From a virus, in IMG/VR virus record IMGVR_UViG_3300048872_000016, positions 1 through 38,068 of that record: a DNA stretch of 38,068 nucleotides, one strand, 5' to 3'. Below the pieces are notes generated by a model. It was not told the DNA's origin. It searched no databases and saw only the letters and a list, made by a program, of their open reading frames with translations. Every line of letters begins with the position of its first letter. Within the stretch, counting starts at the first letter, position 1. This document shows positions 28,478-35,884 of this stretch, piece after piece. The translations under genes were made by a program, and so were the position numbers.

Positions 28478-28930
28478 TTAGCCCCTTTCTAGGGTAGTTT
28501 TGACCTTATCCTGATGTTCTTGGAAGTCCTCAACCCAGAACTCAGGCTTAGTATGAGTGACTGGTGGAGTCTTCAAAGGATCACCCCTAAAGTCACCACC
28601 CTGCACTCTAAAGATAGCGGGTAGCTCATTACGATAAACGTGCTGAGCAAAACACGTCTGACCAGGCTTAAAGATAAATTCAGTAAGTCCGGCCGGTGTT
28701 TTTGACTCGGTAAAGCTGCGTCCTGAGCTTCTACGAATGTAATGAGCTTGCTTCTGACCTAGTGCAGTAGTCTCATCAATAAGAGACGACCAACCTTTAG
28801 CATAAGCCCCACATTCAACGTCTTCACATGAGGCAGGCCCGAAATGAGTTGAATGCGGAGAGATGATTCGATACGTCTTATACGCATGTGCAGGCATATT
28901 AGGCGTAAGCCTAAAGGACTGTTGTGTCAT
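28478..28930 (-). CDS. hypothetical tail-region protein, 150 aa
   Basis: Starts MTQQSFRLTPNMPAHAYKTY. Contains DVECGAYAKGWSS, HYIRRSSGRSF and FIFKPGQTCF..HVYRNELP, i.e. several Cys and His residues. A protein of this type commonly lies among tail genes of Streptomyces phages, but its role is not known. ATG overlaps the preceding stop of the 245-aa gene. Confidence 0.65.
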   Translation of the reverse strand: MTQQSFRLTPNMPAHAYKTYRIISPHSTHFGPASCEDVECGAYAKGWSSLIDETTALGQKQAHYIRRSSGRSFTESKTPAGLTEFIFKPGQTCFAQHVYRNELPAIFRVQGGDFRGDPLKTPPVTHTKPEFWVEDFQEHQDKVKTTLERG

Positions 28931-29667
28931 TAGAAGGCCGTCACTGCCTCATTTTTCACGAACATTACTGCGAATGTACATTGAGAGAAGGTACCCGTAG
29001 TAATTGCTCGGACATATTGACGCACAGTGCTACCGGCCGCACCTTGCAGTCTCTGAGTAGTACGTCCAGTAGCCGCAGTGAATGCCGAACCTGTGAAGCC
29101 CGCAAAGATAGCATTATCTGCGGAATCCTGTAGCGTCACAGTGCAAGAAGTGCCCGTGAATGAGAAGACCTGTAGATAAGCCTGCCATCCGAATACAGAA
29201 GAGGCTAGGAAGTCGACACCAGTCGCAGGGCTAGTAGCTGTAGTGTCCGAACGCTTTCCTGCTGTGAGCTGAGTGCCCCATTCCAAGCCGAATTGATTGC
29301 CTACGGCCTGTACTTGGAAAGTGAGCATTGTGTCAGTCGCACGAGTAGGGTCATAGTTCGCCTGCTTAGCATTCAAACAGGCGGCCTGATTACCAATGGT
29401 AGTTCCGCGCGCGTAGTAGAGAACTGTATCCGCTGTAGGCAGAAGCTTTAGTACAGCCGTAGCATGACCTACAGAGTCATTCATATACGAGACGAATTCC
29501 ATTGCTCCGTCTTTGAGGCCGCCAGTTCGCTCAAATGCGGACTCTGTAATATCCGTCATATCAAGCGGAGCGGGACCCCCACCAATACGCGACAGAGAAT
29601 TGATGTCTCCGGACAGATCAAATCCGTCTACATAGAAGTTGTCACCCATACCACCGGACTTAGACAT
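28930..29667 (-). CDS. second tail-tube-like protein, 245 aa
   Basis: Starts MSKSGGMGDNFYVDGFDLSG; the N-terminal half (PLDMTDITESAFERTGGLKD, FVSYMNDSVGHATAVLKLLP) has the tail-tube pattern seen in the 139-aa protein. The C-terminal 100 residues form a beta-sandwich-like extension rich in Thr, Gly and Ala (TGTSCTVTLQDSADNAIFAG), as in decorated tail proteins. Either this or the 139-aa protein may be the main tube subunit; both may assemble together. Confidence 0.7.
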   Translation of the reverse strand: MSKSGGMGDNFYVDGFDLSGDINSLSRIGGGPAPLDMTDITESAFERTGGLKDGAMEFVSYMNDSVGHATAVLKLLPTADTVLYYARGTTIGNQAACLNAKQANYDPTRATDTMLTFQVQAVGNQFGLEWGTQLTAGKRSDTTATSPATGVDFLASSVFGWQAYLQVFSFTGTSCTVTLQDSADNAIFAGFTGSAFTAATGRTTQRLQGAAGSTVRQYVRAITTGTFSQCTFAVMFVKNEAVTAF

Positions 29668-29687
29668 GTGCCACCCCCTTACCTACT

Positions 29688-29858
29688 TTAGAAATCTCCG
29701 CCACCTACGCCACTATCAAGAGTATGGATAATGGTGTCTATCATCATGTAAAACCATACATCGAATACGATGATGTGCAATACGATAACCACCAGACAGA
29801 ATGCAATTAGCCATCCCTGGAATCTAATTGCGTCAACATCTGATTCTAGCTTTGTCAC
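29688..29858 (-). CDS. small membrane protein, 56 aa
   Basis: GTG start in a GTGA overlap with the tail-terminator-like gene; a TTG at 29873 is an alternative. Contains QGWLIAFCLVVIVLHIIVFD, a strong membrane span, then a second hydrophobic patch and a Gly-rich end. A membrane protein among tail genes is unusual; it may be a superinfection-exclusion or envelope factor. Confidence 0.55.
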   Translation of the reverse strand: MTKLESDVDAIRFQGWLIAFCLVVIVLHIIVFDVWFYMMIDTIIHTLDSGVGGGDF

Positions 29859-30307
29859 GGGGCCTGAGTCCAAGCGTCATTAACGATAAGAGGGATAGTA
29901 AGGGTGACAACGCGGAACATCGTATTGTCCTGATTGATGTAACCGGCTTGTGCCATGAGATGAGTACCCGATTCCCCTAGCAAATCGACATTACGAATCT
30001 TGTCACCTAGGGTGAAGTCACCTGAATACTTATTCATCAAAACATCAACCGCAGAGGTCATGTTCGGATCAATGGCATCTTGTGGGTACTGCGTCATCTT
30101 GGTAAAGAGGCGTGCATTAAAGATGAGCAAAGCGCTTGTGGCAGTGAGGCCAGATGCGAGCGCATAAGGCTCTACTCGATCTAGCCAAATAGCCATTGTG
30201 AGGCCACTACGGGGCGCGCTTTTAGGCTCATGCGTATTGATCTGATCGAATAGACCAGTTGTTTCCGCATCGCTCACAAGCTCATTGAGAATACCTGTGA
30301 TGTTCAT
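29855..30307 (-). CDS. tail terminator-like protein, 150 aa
   Basis: Starts MNITGILNELVSDAETTGLF; residues about 25-70 read PKSAPRSGLTMAIWLDRVEP, then YALASGLTATSALLIFNARL, typical of the minor tail/tail-terminator proteins encoded before tail tube genes in actinophages. It should cap the tail tube and join it to the head. Its ATG overlaps the end of the gp10-like gene. Confidence 0.7.
   Translation of the reverse strand: MNITGILNELVSDAETTGLFDQINTHEPKSAPRSGLTMAIWLDRVEPYALASGLTATSALLIFNARLFTKMTQYPQDAIDPNMTSAVDVLMNKYSGDFTLGDKIRNVDLLGESGTHLMAQAGYINQDNTMFRVVTLTIPLIVNDAWTQAP
30003..30015. repeat. dispersed palindrome copy in the tail-terminator-like gene
   Basis: TCACCTAGGGTGA, one mismatch at the core edge (CCCA to CCTA). 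Confidence 0.5.
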
Positions 30308-30690
30308 TAGCGCATCCTGGGTAGATATTTCTGTAGAACCCTCTCCGCAATTCTCGGAGTCGCTCTATCAAGCTTGTTTCTTGCCTTGCGCATCTCGTGA
30401 TATCCCTTAAAGCGAGTCACAGGAGAGTTACGTGATCCTGTTCCTTCAAGCCATGGCCCATAGACAATGCCACCATCATGCACAATATTAAGATCACCTT
30501 GTCTAGTGATCTTAATATTCGATACGTAGTACCCCGTGTTTACTTTGATAGATCTATCTAGTCCGGCAACCCACATCTGTTGCCCCTGCTGAGCAATCTC
30601 TAGTGAGACATCCCTAGTGAAGTCCTTAGCAGCTTGCCTAGCCATTCCGTTGAATACAGGACCGGATCTAGAGACTCGGATAAGGAACAT
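30307..30690 (-). CDS. HK97 gp10-like head-tail completion protein, 127 aa
   Basis: Pattern KVNTGYYVSNIKI, then YGPWLEGTGSRNSPVTRFKG near the centre is the characteristic Y-x-x-x-x-E-x-G core of HK97 gp10-like tail-completion proteins. Helical N- and C-termini. Position between connector and terminator genes agrees. Start ATG overlaps the preceding TAA. Confidence 0.82.
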   Translation of the reverse strand: MFLIRVSRSGPVFNGMARQAAKDFTRDVSLEIAQQGQQMWVAGLDRSIKVNTGYYVSNIKITRQGDLNIVHDGGIVYGPWLEGTGSRNSPVTRFKGYHEMRKARNKLDRATPRIAERVLQKYLPRMR

Positions 30691-31745
30691 TAGATTGCAC
30701 TGATCCTTGCCTGGCGACCATAAGCCGACTCTGCATCGCTCTGGATAGCAGCAATACCCCTACCCGTGAACTCCTGAGCATTATCACCTTGACCGGACAT
30801 ACGCGCATAGCCACTACTACGTTGCAATAGCGTATTGAGTGCGAGTGCCACAGTGAACTCTGTGATCAGGGCGGGCACCTCATGGCGCGTCACGGTCGCA
30901 GCGTCCGCGTGAGAGGCTCCCGACGTCCCCAGGGCCGCACGTGAGACCGTCAACGTGCGGGGCGCGAAGATGTCGGCGTTCGCAGCGTGCGAGGCCAGGA
31001 CAGAGCCGTCTGAGGCTCGCTGGACCGTGATGATCAAGCCCGCCACATCCACTACTAGCATTCTCTCGGAGTCAATCAGAATAGTCTCTCCGACTAGAGG
31101 AATGCTTGTAAGCGTGCTCGCAGTAATCGAGACATCGGCCATAGAGGCAGTAAGGGAGTCCGCAGCATCAATATTGACACCGGTATCCTTCATTGCTTTA
31201 TCAGTGACTAGCATTCTCTCGGAGTCAATCTTAATGATACTACCGACACCAATAATGCCCGAATCCGAAACGGCAATACTCGTAACAGAAGCATTAATTG
31301 CACCTACCAAAACTCCAGCCGGTAGATCATTGACTGGGCATCCAATGAATACGCCTGTTACTGCGACGTCCCTTTGATGCGTACTACCCTTACCAAAGGA
31401 CTCACTCTTATCAAGACGCAACTCAATACGCGTATAAGGAGGGCCATCATTAATCGGCTCTAGATAGTAGTTAGAAGCCGCAATAGCTACGCCACCACTA
31501 GTAATTGAAGTAACCGATGCGACTTCATTTTGTTCTAGGTAAAGCCTCCATGAACGCGCGTACTGGTAATTAGGCCAATCAAAGTAGCGCGTAGCATTCA
31601 CGGGATAGAAGATACGATTTAGGCAACTCTCGACATTGCGTGATGCCGAATCAATAGCACTGTCTACTTCTGCGTTCTTACGGGCAGTCTCCCTAATATC
31701 AAGAGCGGCCTTAACGTTCTCACGTGTCGCGTAGAATACGCCCAT
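30690..31745 (-). CDS. head-tail connector protein with inserted beta repeats, 351 aa
   Basis: The N-terminal 130 residues (VKAALDIRETARKNAEVDSA, SCLNRIFYPVNATRYFDWPN) and the C-terminal ending (GYARMSGQGDNAQEFTGRGI) match gp6-like connectors of actinophages. Between them lie repeated units containing IDSERMLV (twice) and a G+C-rich block with SVLASHAANADIFAPRTLTV, so the protein is much longer than the usual 110-200 residues. The insert may be exposed on the capsid-tail joint. Its start is near tRNA-Trp. Confidence 0.75.
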   Translation of the reverse strand: MGVFYATRENVKAALDIRETARKNAEVDSAIDSASRNVESCLNRIFYPVNATRYFDWPNYQYARSWRLYLEQNEVASVTSITSGGVAIAASNYYLEPINDGPPYTRIELRLDKSESFGKGSTHQRDVAVTGVFIGCPVNDLPAGVLVGAINASVTSIAVSDSGIIGVGSIIKIDSERMLVTDKAMKDTGVNIDAADSLTASMADVSITASTLTSIPLVGETILIDSERMLVVDVAGLIITVQRASDGSVLASHAANADIFAPRTLTVSRAALGTSGASHADAATVTRHEVPALITEFTVALALNTLLQRSSGYARMSGQGDNAQEFTGRGIAAIQSDAESAYGRQARISAI

Positions 31746-31759
31746 TGTTCACCCCCTAG

Positions 31760-31832
31760 CATTGCGGGAGGGATTCGAACCCTCACCTTTCGGTTTTGGA
31801 GACCGACGCTCTACCAATTAAGCTACCGCAAA
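31760..31832 (-). tRNA. tRNA-Trp (anticodon CCA)
   Basis: Anticodon stem TCGGT/ACCGA with loop CTCCAAA (anticodon CCA), D-arm GCTT/AGAGC-type with TTGG loop, T-arm GAGGG-TTCGAAT-CCCTC and discriminator G, as expected for Trp. Acceptor pairs 2-7 are intact but position 1-72 would be T-T. CCA end not encoded. It lies inside the leftward structural transcript. Confidence 0.93.
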
Positions 31833-31839
31833 CACGACA

Positions 31840-31877
31840 AAAGGCCGTGTTCCCCCCGGCAGAGGAACACGGCCTTT
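31840..31877 (-). terminator. strong hairpin upstream of tRNA-Trp
   Basis: AAAGGCCGTGTTCC pairs perfectly with GGAACACGGCCTTT (14 bp, 10-base loop). Read leftward it is followed by TTTTGTC, so it may terminate or attenuate transcription before the tRNA, or aid tRNA processing. Confidence 0.55.
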
Positions 31878-31879
31878 CG

Positions 31880-31940
31880 GAATGCAAGACAGAATCCACC
31901 ACTGTCTTAACGACGTGTCCCGCATTCTTGTCTCGCATTC
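31880..31940. other. second inverted-repeat structure in the tRNA-Trp leader
   Basis: AAGACAG (31886-31892) pairs with CTGTCTT (about 31902-31908), and GAATGCAAGACA with TGTCTCGCATTC (one mismatch) as alternatives. The two pairings exclude each other. Non-coding. Confidence 0.4.
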
Positions 31941-31981
31941 TGACCTAGCCCCATATAGGGACGAATTACGGGTCTATTCAG

Positions 31982-32170
31982 TTATGTAATGCCATTGCCA
32001 TCACGCGGATATTGCCAGCCATCATAAGGACAGAAGAGAATACCTTTACCCTCAGGTCCAGTTAGTAGCGGCTCACCATCGTTAGGGCAACTTACTGGGG
32101 GACGATCCCTAGTATTTCTTCGATCGTCTGCGTCGGCTTGGAAGATTTCGACAAGCTGTCTCCAACTGAT
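31982..32170 (-). CDS. conserved head-region protein with CPNDG and CPYDGW motifs, 62 aa, apparent ATC start
   Basis: Reads (M)SWRQLVEIFQADADDRRNTR, then RPPVSCPNDGEPL, GILFCPYDGWQYPRDG. The C-P-N-D-G and C-P-Y-D-G-W units form a zinc-ribbon-like pair and match a small conserved protein encoded among actinophage head genes, usually beginning M-S-W. Here the codon before SW is ATC, preceded by AAAGGAGG at ideal distance, and no ATG, GTG or TTG is available in frame nearby. Overlaps the 58-aa gene by 79 bases. Function unknown. Confidence 0.7.
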   Translation of the reverse strand: MSWRQLVEIFQADADDRRNTRDRPPVSCPNDGEPLLTGPEGKGILFCPYDGWQYPRDGNGIT

Positions 32171-32268
32171 GTCTCTACCTCCTTTACTTCCGGTTCACCC
32201 AGGGAATCTAGAAAGGCTTCCGTATTTGAGTAAACAGTCGGGCCACCGTGCTTAGTAATCTTCGGCAT
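32092..32268 (-). CDS. hypothetical protein, 58 aa
   Basis: Starts MPKITKHGGPTVYSNTEAFL and ends IEEILGIVPQ. The pattern 'pKITrHGGpT' at the start is common in small actinophage head-region proteins. ATG overlaps the preceding stop (TAATG). Contains a dispersed-palindrome copy read as S-L-G-E. Function unknown. Confidence 0.65.
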   Translation of the reverse strand: MPKITKHGGPTVYSNTEAFLDSLGEPEVKEVETSVGDSLSKSSKPTQTIEEILGIVPQ

Positions 32269-32765
32269 TAGGGGCTAGGCTCCACAATCATCCACGCGAA
32301 TGTTGACGTATCAGAAGCAGCCGACTTAACGCCAAATGACGTAGCCGCAATGCGAGAACTCACAAAGATTGTTCCACTGGGTGTACCGGCAGGGGCCTGG
32401 ATAGTCAGAAAGATACGGCTATTGGCAGTAACAGCAGTCGTGGAAATGGTGACTTCTGTTGCGCCGTTAAGCGTACCCGTACCCATCTTGGCATTAGTGC
32501 CCTCTTTGACTGAGAGGCCTTTACCGGCATTCGCATATACAATGTTGCCAGTGATAGTCACATCACCATTGTTGGCTACTGCGAATCTCACTGCATCGGA
32601 TGCTGTATTCAGTGAGATAAGCGGTCCCGCAGCCGACACAACGATAGCCGCAATGTTGGTATTTGCTGACTGCACGACAAGCACAGGAGCGGAACCCGTT
32701 TTAGCAGAGTGGATGAGATTTAGTGCAGCTTCATCCACTCTGCTATTTCTAAATAGTTCGCCCAT
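32268..32765 (-). CDS. head fibre / decoration-like protein, 165 aa
   Basis: N-terminus with helical segment (RVDEAALNLIHSAKTG), then a beta-helix-like stretch and C-terminal GTGTLNGATEVTISTTAV, FLTIQAPAGTPSGTIFVSSR, STFAWMIVEPSP, a trimeric knob-like domain found on phage head fibres and tail fibres. Located just downstream of capsid genes, it probably decorates the head. Confidence 0.65.
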   Translation of the reverse strand: MGELFRNSRVDEAALNLIHSAKTGSAPVLVVQSANTNIAAIVVSAAGPLISLNTASDAVRFAVANNGDVTITGNIVYANAGKGLSVKEGTNAKMGTGTLNGATEVTISTTAVTANSRIFLTIQAPAGTPSGTIFVSSRIAATSFGVKSAASDTSTFAWMIVEPSP

Positions 32766-33226
32766 TAGGCCGCAATCAGAGTAGCGCCGTCAGTCAGAGG
32801 TACCCAGGTAGCGAACCACGAAATCACACCGTCAGTACCGGCAGATACCGACTCAACGATTCCCGTAGTAACTACGGCGTTCATAAGAGGGTTGCCATAG
32901 CCGATGCTCAGAAGCTTCGGAGGTAGCGTGTTAGAACCCTGTGCGAACGTCAGAAGGGTACCGGCAACGGTGTCCGTAGTACCGATGTCAGTGGCTACAC
33001 ATAGGTCCTGAGTAGCGCCCGTGGTCGGGTGAAGCTGTAGCTTATAGGAGTTAGCGACCGTTACAGAAGTGGTCACCTTTCCCCATAGAGCCGTAATGAG
33101 GACGTCCCCACCCGCAATAGTGAATAGGGAAATGGTGGTAGCTGCGAGAGTACCCGTGCTCTTGAATACAGGAGCCGCACCAAGAATAAGGTTACGGGTC
33201 TGTGAACCCTGAATGATAACTGACAT
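32765..33226 (-). CDS. head-region protein, decoration-like, 153 aa
   Basis: Starts MSVIIQGSQTRNLILGAAPV; beta-rich and low in charge, with segments such as TISLFTIAGGDVLITALWGK, suggesting a jelly-roll or beta-sandwich surface protein. Overlaps the next gene by TAATG-type arrangement. No firm family; assigned by position. Confidence 0.6.
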   Translation of the reverse strand: MSVIIQGSQTRNLILGAAPVFKSTGTLAATTISLFTIAGGDVLITALWGKVTTSVTVANSYKLQLHPTTGATQDLCVATDIGTTDTVAGTLLTFAQGSNTLPPKLLSIGYGNPLMNAVVTTGIVESVSAGTDGVISWFATWVPLTDGATLIAA

Positions 33227-33228
33227 GA

Positions 33229-33741
33229 TTACACCGCCAGTCCAGCAAGGTTTTCGGGCTTACGCTGCACCTTAAGATCAGAAAGAATGGCGATAATGCC
33301 ACCAATCTTTGCCTGAGTAGCGGCACCCATGTTCAGAGAAAGGTACTTGAAGCCATCGCTAAGCTGAGTAGCGAGAACTTCAAGAACGTAAATCTCCTGA
33401 GTAGCCGCAGCAGTGTCAGTAACGGTAACGGTAGCCGCTGCGCTCTGAGAGACGCGAGTCCAAGTCTCAGCACCCGTAAGAGTGGCCGCTTCCTTCTTAA
33501 ACCAGTCAGTGACAATCGCAAGGTTCTGCGACGTGCCACCAGAGAGCTTGTCACTCTCCTGTAGCGTAAACAGAAGGTCGGCACCCGCAGTACCGGCCTT
33601 TGCAACAAACACAAAAGTGCAAACTTCTGCGTTCTTCATGTTGACCAGTAGGCCAGTGTTGGCACCGCCATTGAGGTCAACAATGGAAAGAGCATTCGTA
33701 ATATCGAATGTCTTTCCTAGTGCACGTGCATCGGTAGGCAT
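33229..33741 (-). CDS. head-region protein, 170 aa
   Basis: Starts MPTDARALGKTFDITNALSI; Ala/Thr-rich beta pattern (WTRVSQSAAATVTVTDTAAA) and a C-terminal LKVQRKPENLAGLAV tail. It lies directly downstream of major capsid protein, separated by a hairpin, so a decoration or stabilisation role is plausible. Ribosome-binding site GGAAAGGAAT. Confidence 0.6.
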   Translation of the reverse strand: MPTDARALGKTFDITNALSIVDLNGGANTGLLVNMKNAEVCTFVFVAKAGTAGADLLFTLQESDKLSGGTSQNLAIVTDWFKKEAATLTGAETWTRVSQSAAATVTVTDTAAATQEIYVLEVLATQLSDGFKYLSLNMGAATQAKIGGIIAILSDLKVQRKPENLAGLAV

Positions 33742-33782
33742 ACATATTCCTTTCCAGGCAGGGTTTCAATGCTGTCTGAATA

Positions 33783-33818
33783 AGACCAGGCTAGGGGTTT
33801 GAATGCCTAGCCTGGTCT
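33783..33818 (-). terminator. hairpin after the major capsid gene
   Basis: AGACCAGGCTAGG pairs perfectly with CCTAGCCTGGTCT over a 10-base loop, seven bases past the capsid stop. It could lower expression of downstream genes relative to capsid, or protect the capsid mRNA 3' end. Confidence 0.65.
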
Positions 33819-33824
33819 GGCACA

Positions 33825-35171
33825 TTAGCGTGCTTCGATCTGGACGAACGGAGAAAGCGTGGGGCCATTGTTGTGCGGAGTAATAGCGGAGTTAATCCAC
33901 GGACGACCGTCAACCCGCTCAATGACCCGGAACGCAGTCAGGTCATTCTTAAACTGGAAGTGCTCAGAGCTGGAAGTCTCTAGTGACTGCCTGTCACCAA
34001 TGAAGTAGTAGCTAAGGTCAACAAAGCTGATATCACCGGCCGCACCAAGTACGCCAGTCTTCTCTGTGAAGATGACAGGACGTCCTAGAATGGTCATAGG
34101 CGGACCTTCAGAGCCGTTGTTAAGCCAAATAGCCGAACCACCAACACCAACGGCTAGAGCCATCGTAGCGAGCTGAGGGAACGTATCGATGCTAGCAACC
34201 CAGACTGCATTACCCAGGGAGGTAGGCAGCATCCGAGAGTACATCTTGACAATGTTCTCCCAGACAATGGTAGATGCAAGCTGTCCGGCTTCTTTAGTTA
34301 CCGAGAGAACGGCAGAGCCATTCCGATAACCGAGAGGCTGTCCAACGCCATTGCCATTGATGAATGCGTCATCCTCAAACCAAGCCATTGCCTGAGGAAA
34401 CGTCTGCGAGAAATAGGCATCTGCTGCCATAGTGTCTCGCATAAGCTCATTCGGCATTTCGCAGTAGCCGGTAAGCTTGTGTGCTTCCAGCTTAATGCGC
34501 TGGAATTTAGCCTGAGCAGCAGTAAGCGTGCCACCTTCTTCTGTCCAGTAGCACACAATGCCACCAAAGACAGACGAGACATTCGACGTGCTGTCAATCG
34601 CAGGCAGTGACAGAGTCAGAGTGCTCATAGGAATGACACGCGCACGTGAACGGACTAGCGTTCCCTCAAGTGCGATCGACAGAAGCTCAGCACGGAACTC
34701 CTCAGGGATAAGGAAGCCACCATCTGAGGGAGTGGTAGAGCTGTAGGCATTCCAGAATGCGGCGGCCTTATCGCGCTTAGTGGCAAGGTCGGCACGGTTA
34801 CCGAGAGAGTCACCCTTAAACCAAGTGGCCTGCATGAACTCACCAACATCTTCAAAGATGCCGTCTAGAGCCACACCAGGGGCGCGCTTGTTGTAGCCAG
34901 TGCCCTTGTTCTTACTGACAGGAGTAAAGGGATTCATCTTAAGGTCAAGGCGCTTAGGATTAAGACCCTGCTCCTTAATCCAGTCATTGAGAACGATGTC
35001 CGTCTCAGCCTTGACCTGCCTACCAAACTCCTCATGCTTAGCCTTAAAGGTCTCAGCATAGTTGTTGATAAGCTTATTGAAATCGCCCTGCTCAAATACG
35101 GCCTTAAGCTTAGCGGTATCAGCTAGCATTTCTGCAAGCTCTGCGGGCTCTGTAGGAATCGCGATAGGCAT
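33825..35171 (-). CDS. major capsid protein, HK97 fold
   Basis: 448 aa. The first about 125 residues are charged and helical (AELAEMLADTAKLKAVFEQG), like the scaffolding delta domain. The rest contains TTPSDGGFLIPEEFRAELLS and SRARVIPMSTLTLSLPAIDS, the start of the HK97-fold body. KLTGYCEMPNELMRDT, MAWFEDDAFINGNGVGQPLG and ENIVKMYSRMLP are typical of this family. Self-assembles into the icosahedral head. The neighbouring protease probably removes the delta domain. Confidence 0.95.
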   Translation of the reverse strand: MPIAIPTEPAELAEMLADTAKLKAVFEQGDFNKLINNYAETFKAKHEEFGRQVKAETDIVLNDWIKEQGLNPKRLDLKMNPFTPVSKNKGTGYNKRAPGVALDGIFEDVGEFMQATWFKGDSLGNRADLATKRDKAAAFWNAYSSTTPSDGGFLIPEEFRAELLSIALEGTLVRSRARVIPMSTLTLSLPAIDSTSNVSSVFGGIVCYWTEEGGTLTAAQAKFQRIKLEAHKLTGYCEMPNELMRDTMAADAYFSQTFPQAMAWFEDDAFINGNGVGQPLGYRNGSAVLSVTKEAGQLASTIVWENIVKMYSRMLPTSLGNAVWVASIDTFPQLATMALAVGVGGSAIWLNNGSEGPPMTILGRPVIFTEKTGVLGAAGDISFVDLSYYFIGDRQSLETSSSEHFQFKNDLTAFRVIERVDGRPWINSAITPHNNGPTLSPFVQIEAR

Positions 35172-35878
35172 TACTCAAACACTCCCTTCATTGACTGTGC
35201 GACATTATCCCAATCAATGGGAGTGTCTTTCTGGATTGTGGGATCAGGCGCATAAAACCGTCCTGAATAGTTATACATACTCAGATCAAATGCGTCTGTA
35301 GTTGCGTCGGATTGGCCTTGGACTTCATCAGCCAATCCGACTCGCACAGCTTCATCTGCATTGAACCAAGTTTCGGCGCGCATATACTCACGCCATTTGT
35401 CGCTAGTACCACCCGCCTTATCGGCGTAGATACTAGCGATATTCGCAGAGGCATTATCTAGCTGCATTGCCTTGTGCTGCATTTCAGCAGCGTTACCAGC
35501 AACGACACTATGGCCTTCATGAATCATAAGGGTCGCGTTCTTTGCCATGATTACCTTATTACCAGCCATGGCAATAACCGAACCAATAGAAGCCGCTAGT
35601 GCATCGATGACTACTGTCACATTACCAGCATGATTCTTAAGTGCCTGGTAAATGGCAATGCCATCGAATACCTCACCACCTGGCGTATTCATGTGAACCG
35701 TAAGATCAGCACCACCCAGGGAGGCAAGATCTTTGACAAGACTTGAGGCAGTGATTCCCCAATAGCCAATCTCGTCATAGATATGCAGTGTCTGCATTCC
35801 CCCAATTTCAGCGAGGTTATACCACTTCTTATCCGCGCTATCCGCACGAACCTGGGGAATTGACCTAGCAAATCGCAT
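35171..35878 (-). CDS. ClpP-like prohead protease (S14 family)
   Basis: 235 aa. MNTPGGEVFDGIAIYQALK is the oxyanion-forming and handle region; LAASIGSVIAMAG holds the catalytic Ser97; MIHEGHSVVAG holds His120; the Asp follows near NIASIYADKAG. This is the phage version of ClpP used for capsid maturation. Overlaps the capsid gene by one base. Its product should cleave the capsid delta domain and portal-associated scaffold. Confidence 0.92.
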   Translation of the reverse strand: MRFARSIPQVRADSADKKWYNLAEIGGMQTLHIYDEIGYWGITASSLVKDLASLGGADLTVHMNTPGGEVFDGIAIYQALKNHAGNVTVVIDALAASIGSVIAMAGNKVIMAKNATLMIHEGHSVVAGNAAEMQHKAMQLDNASANIASIYADKAGGTSDKWREYMRAETWFNADEAVRVGLADEVQGQSDATTDAFDLSMYNYSGRFYAPDPTIQKDTPIDWDNVAQSMKGVFE

Positions 35879-35884
35879 TGTTAC

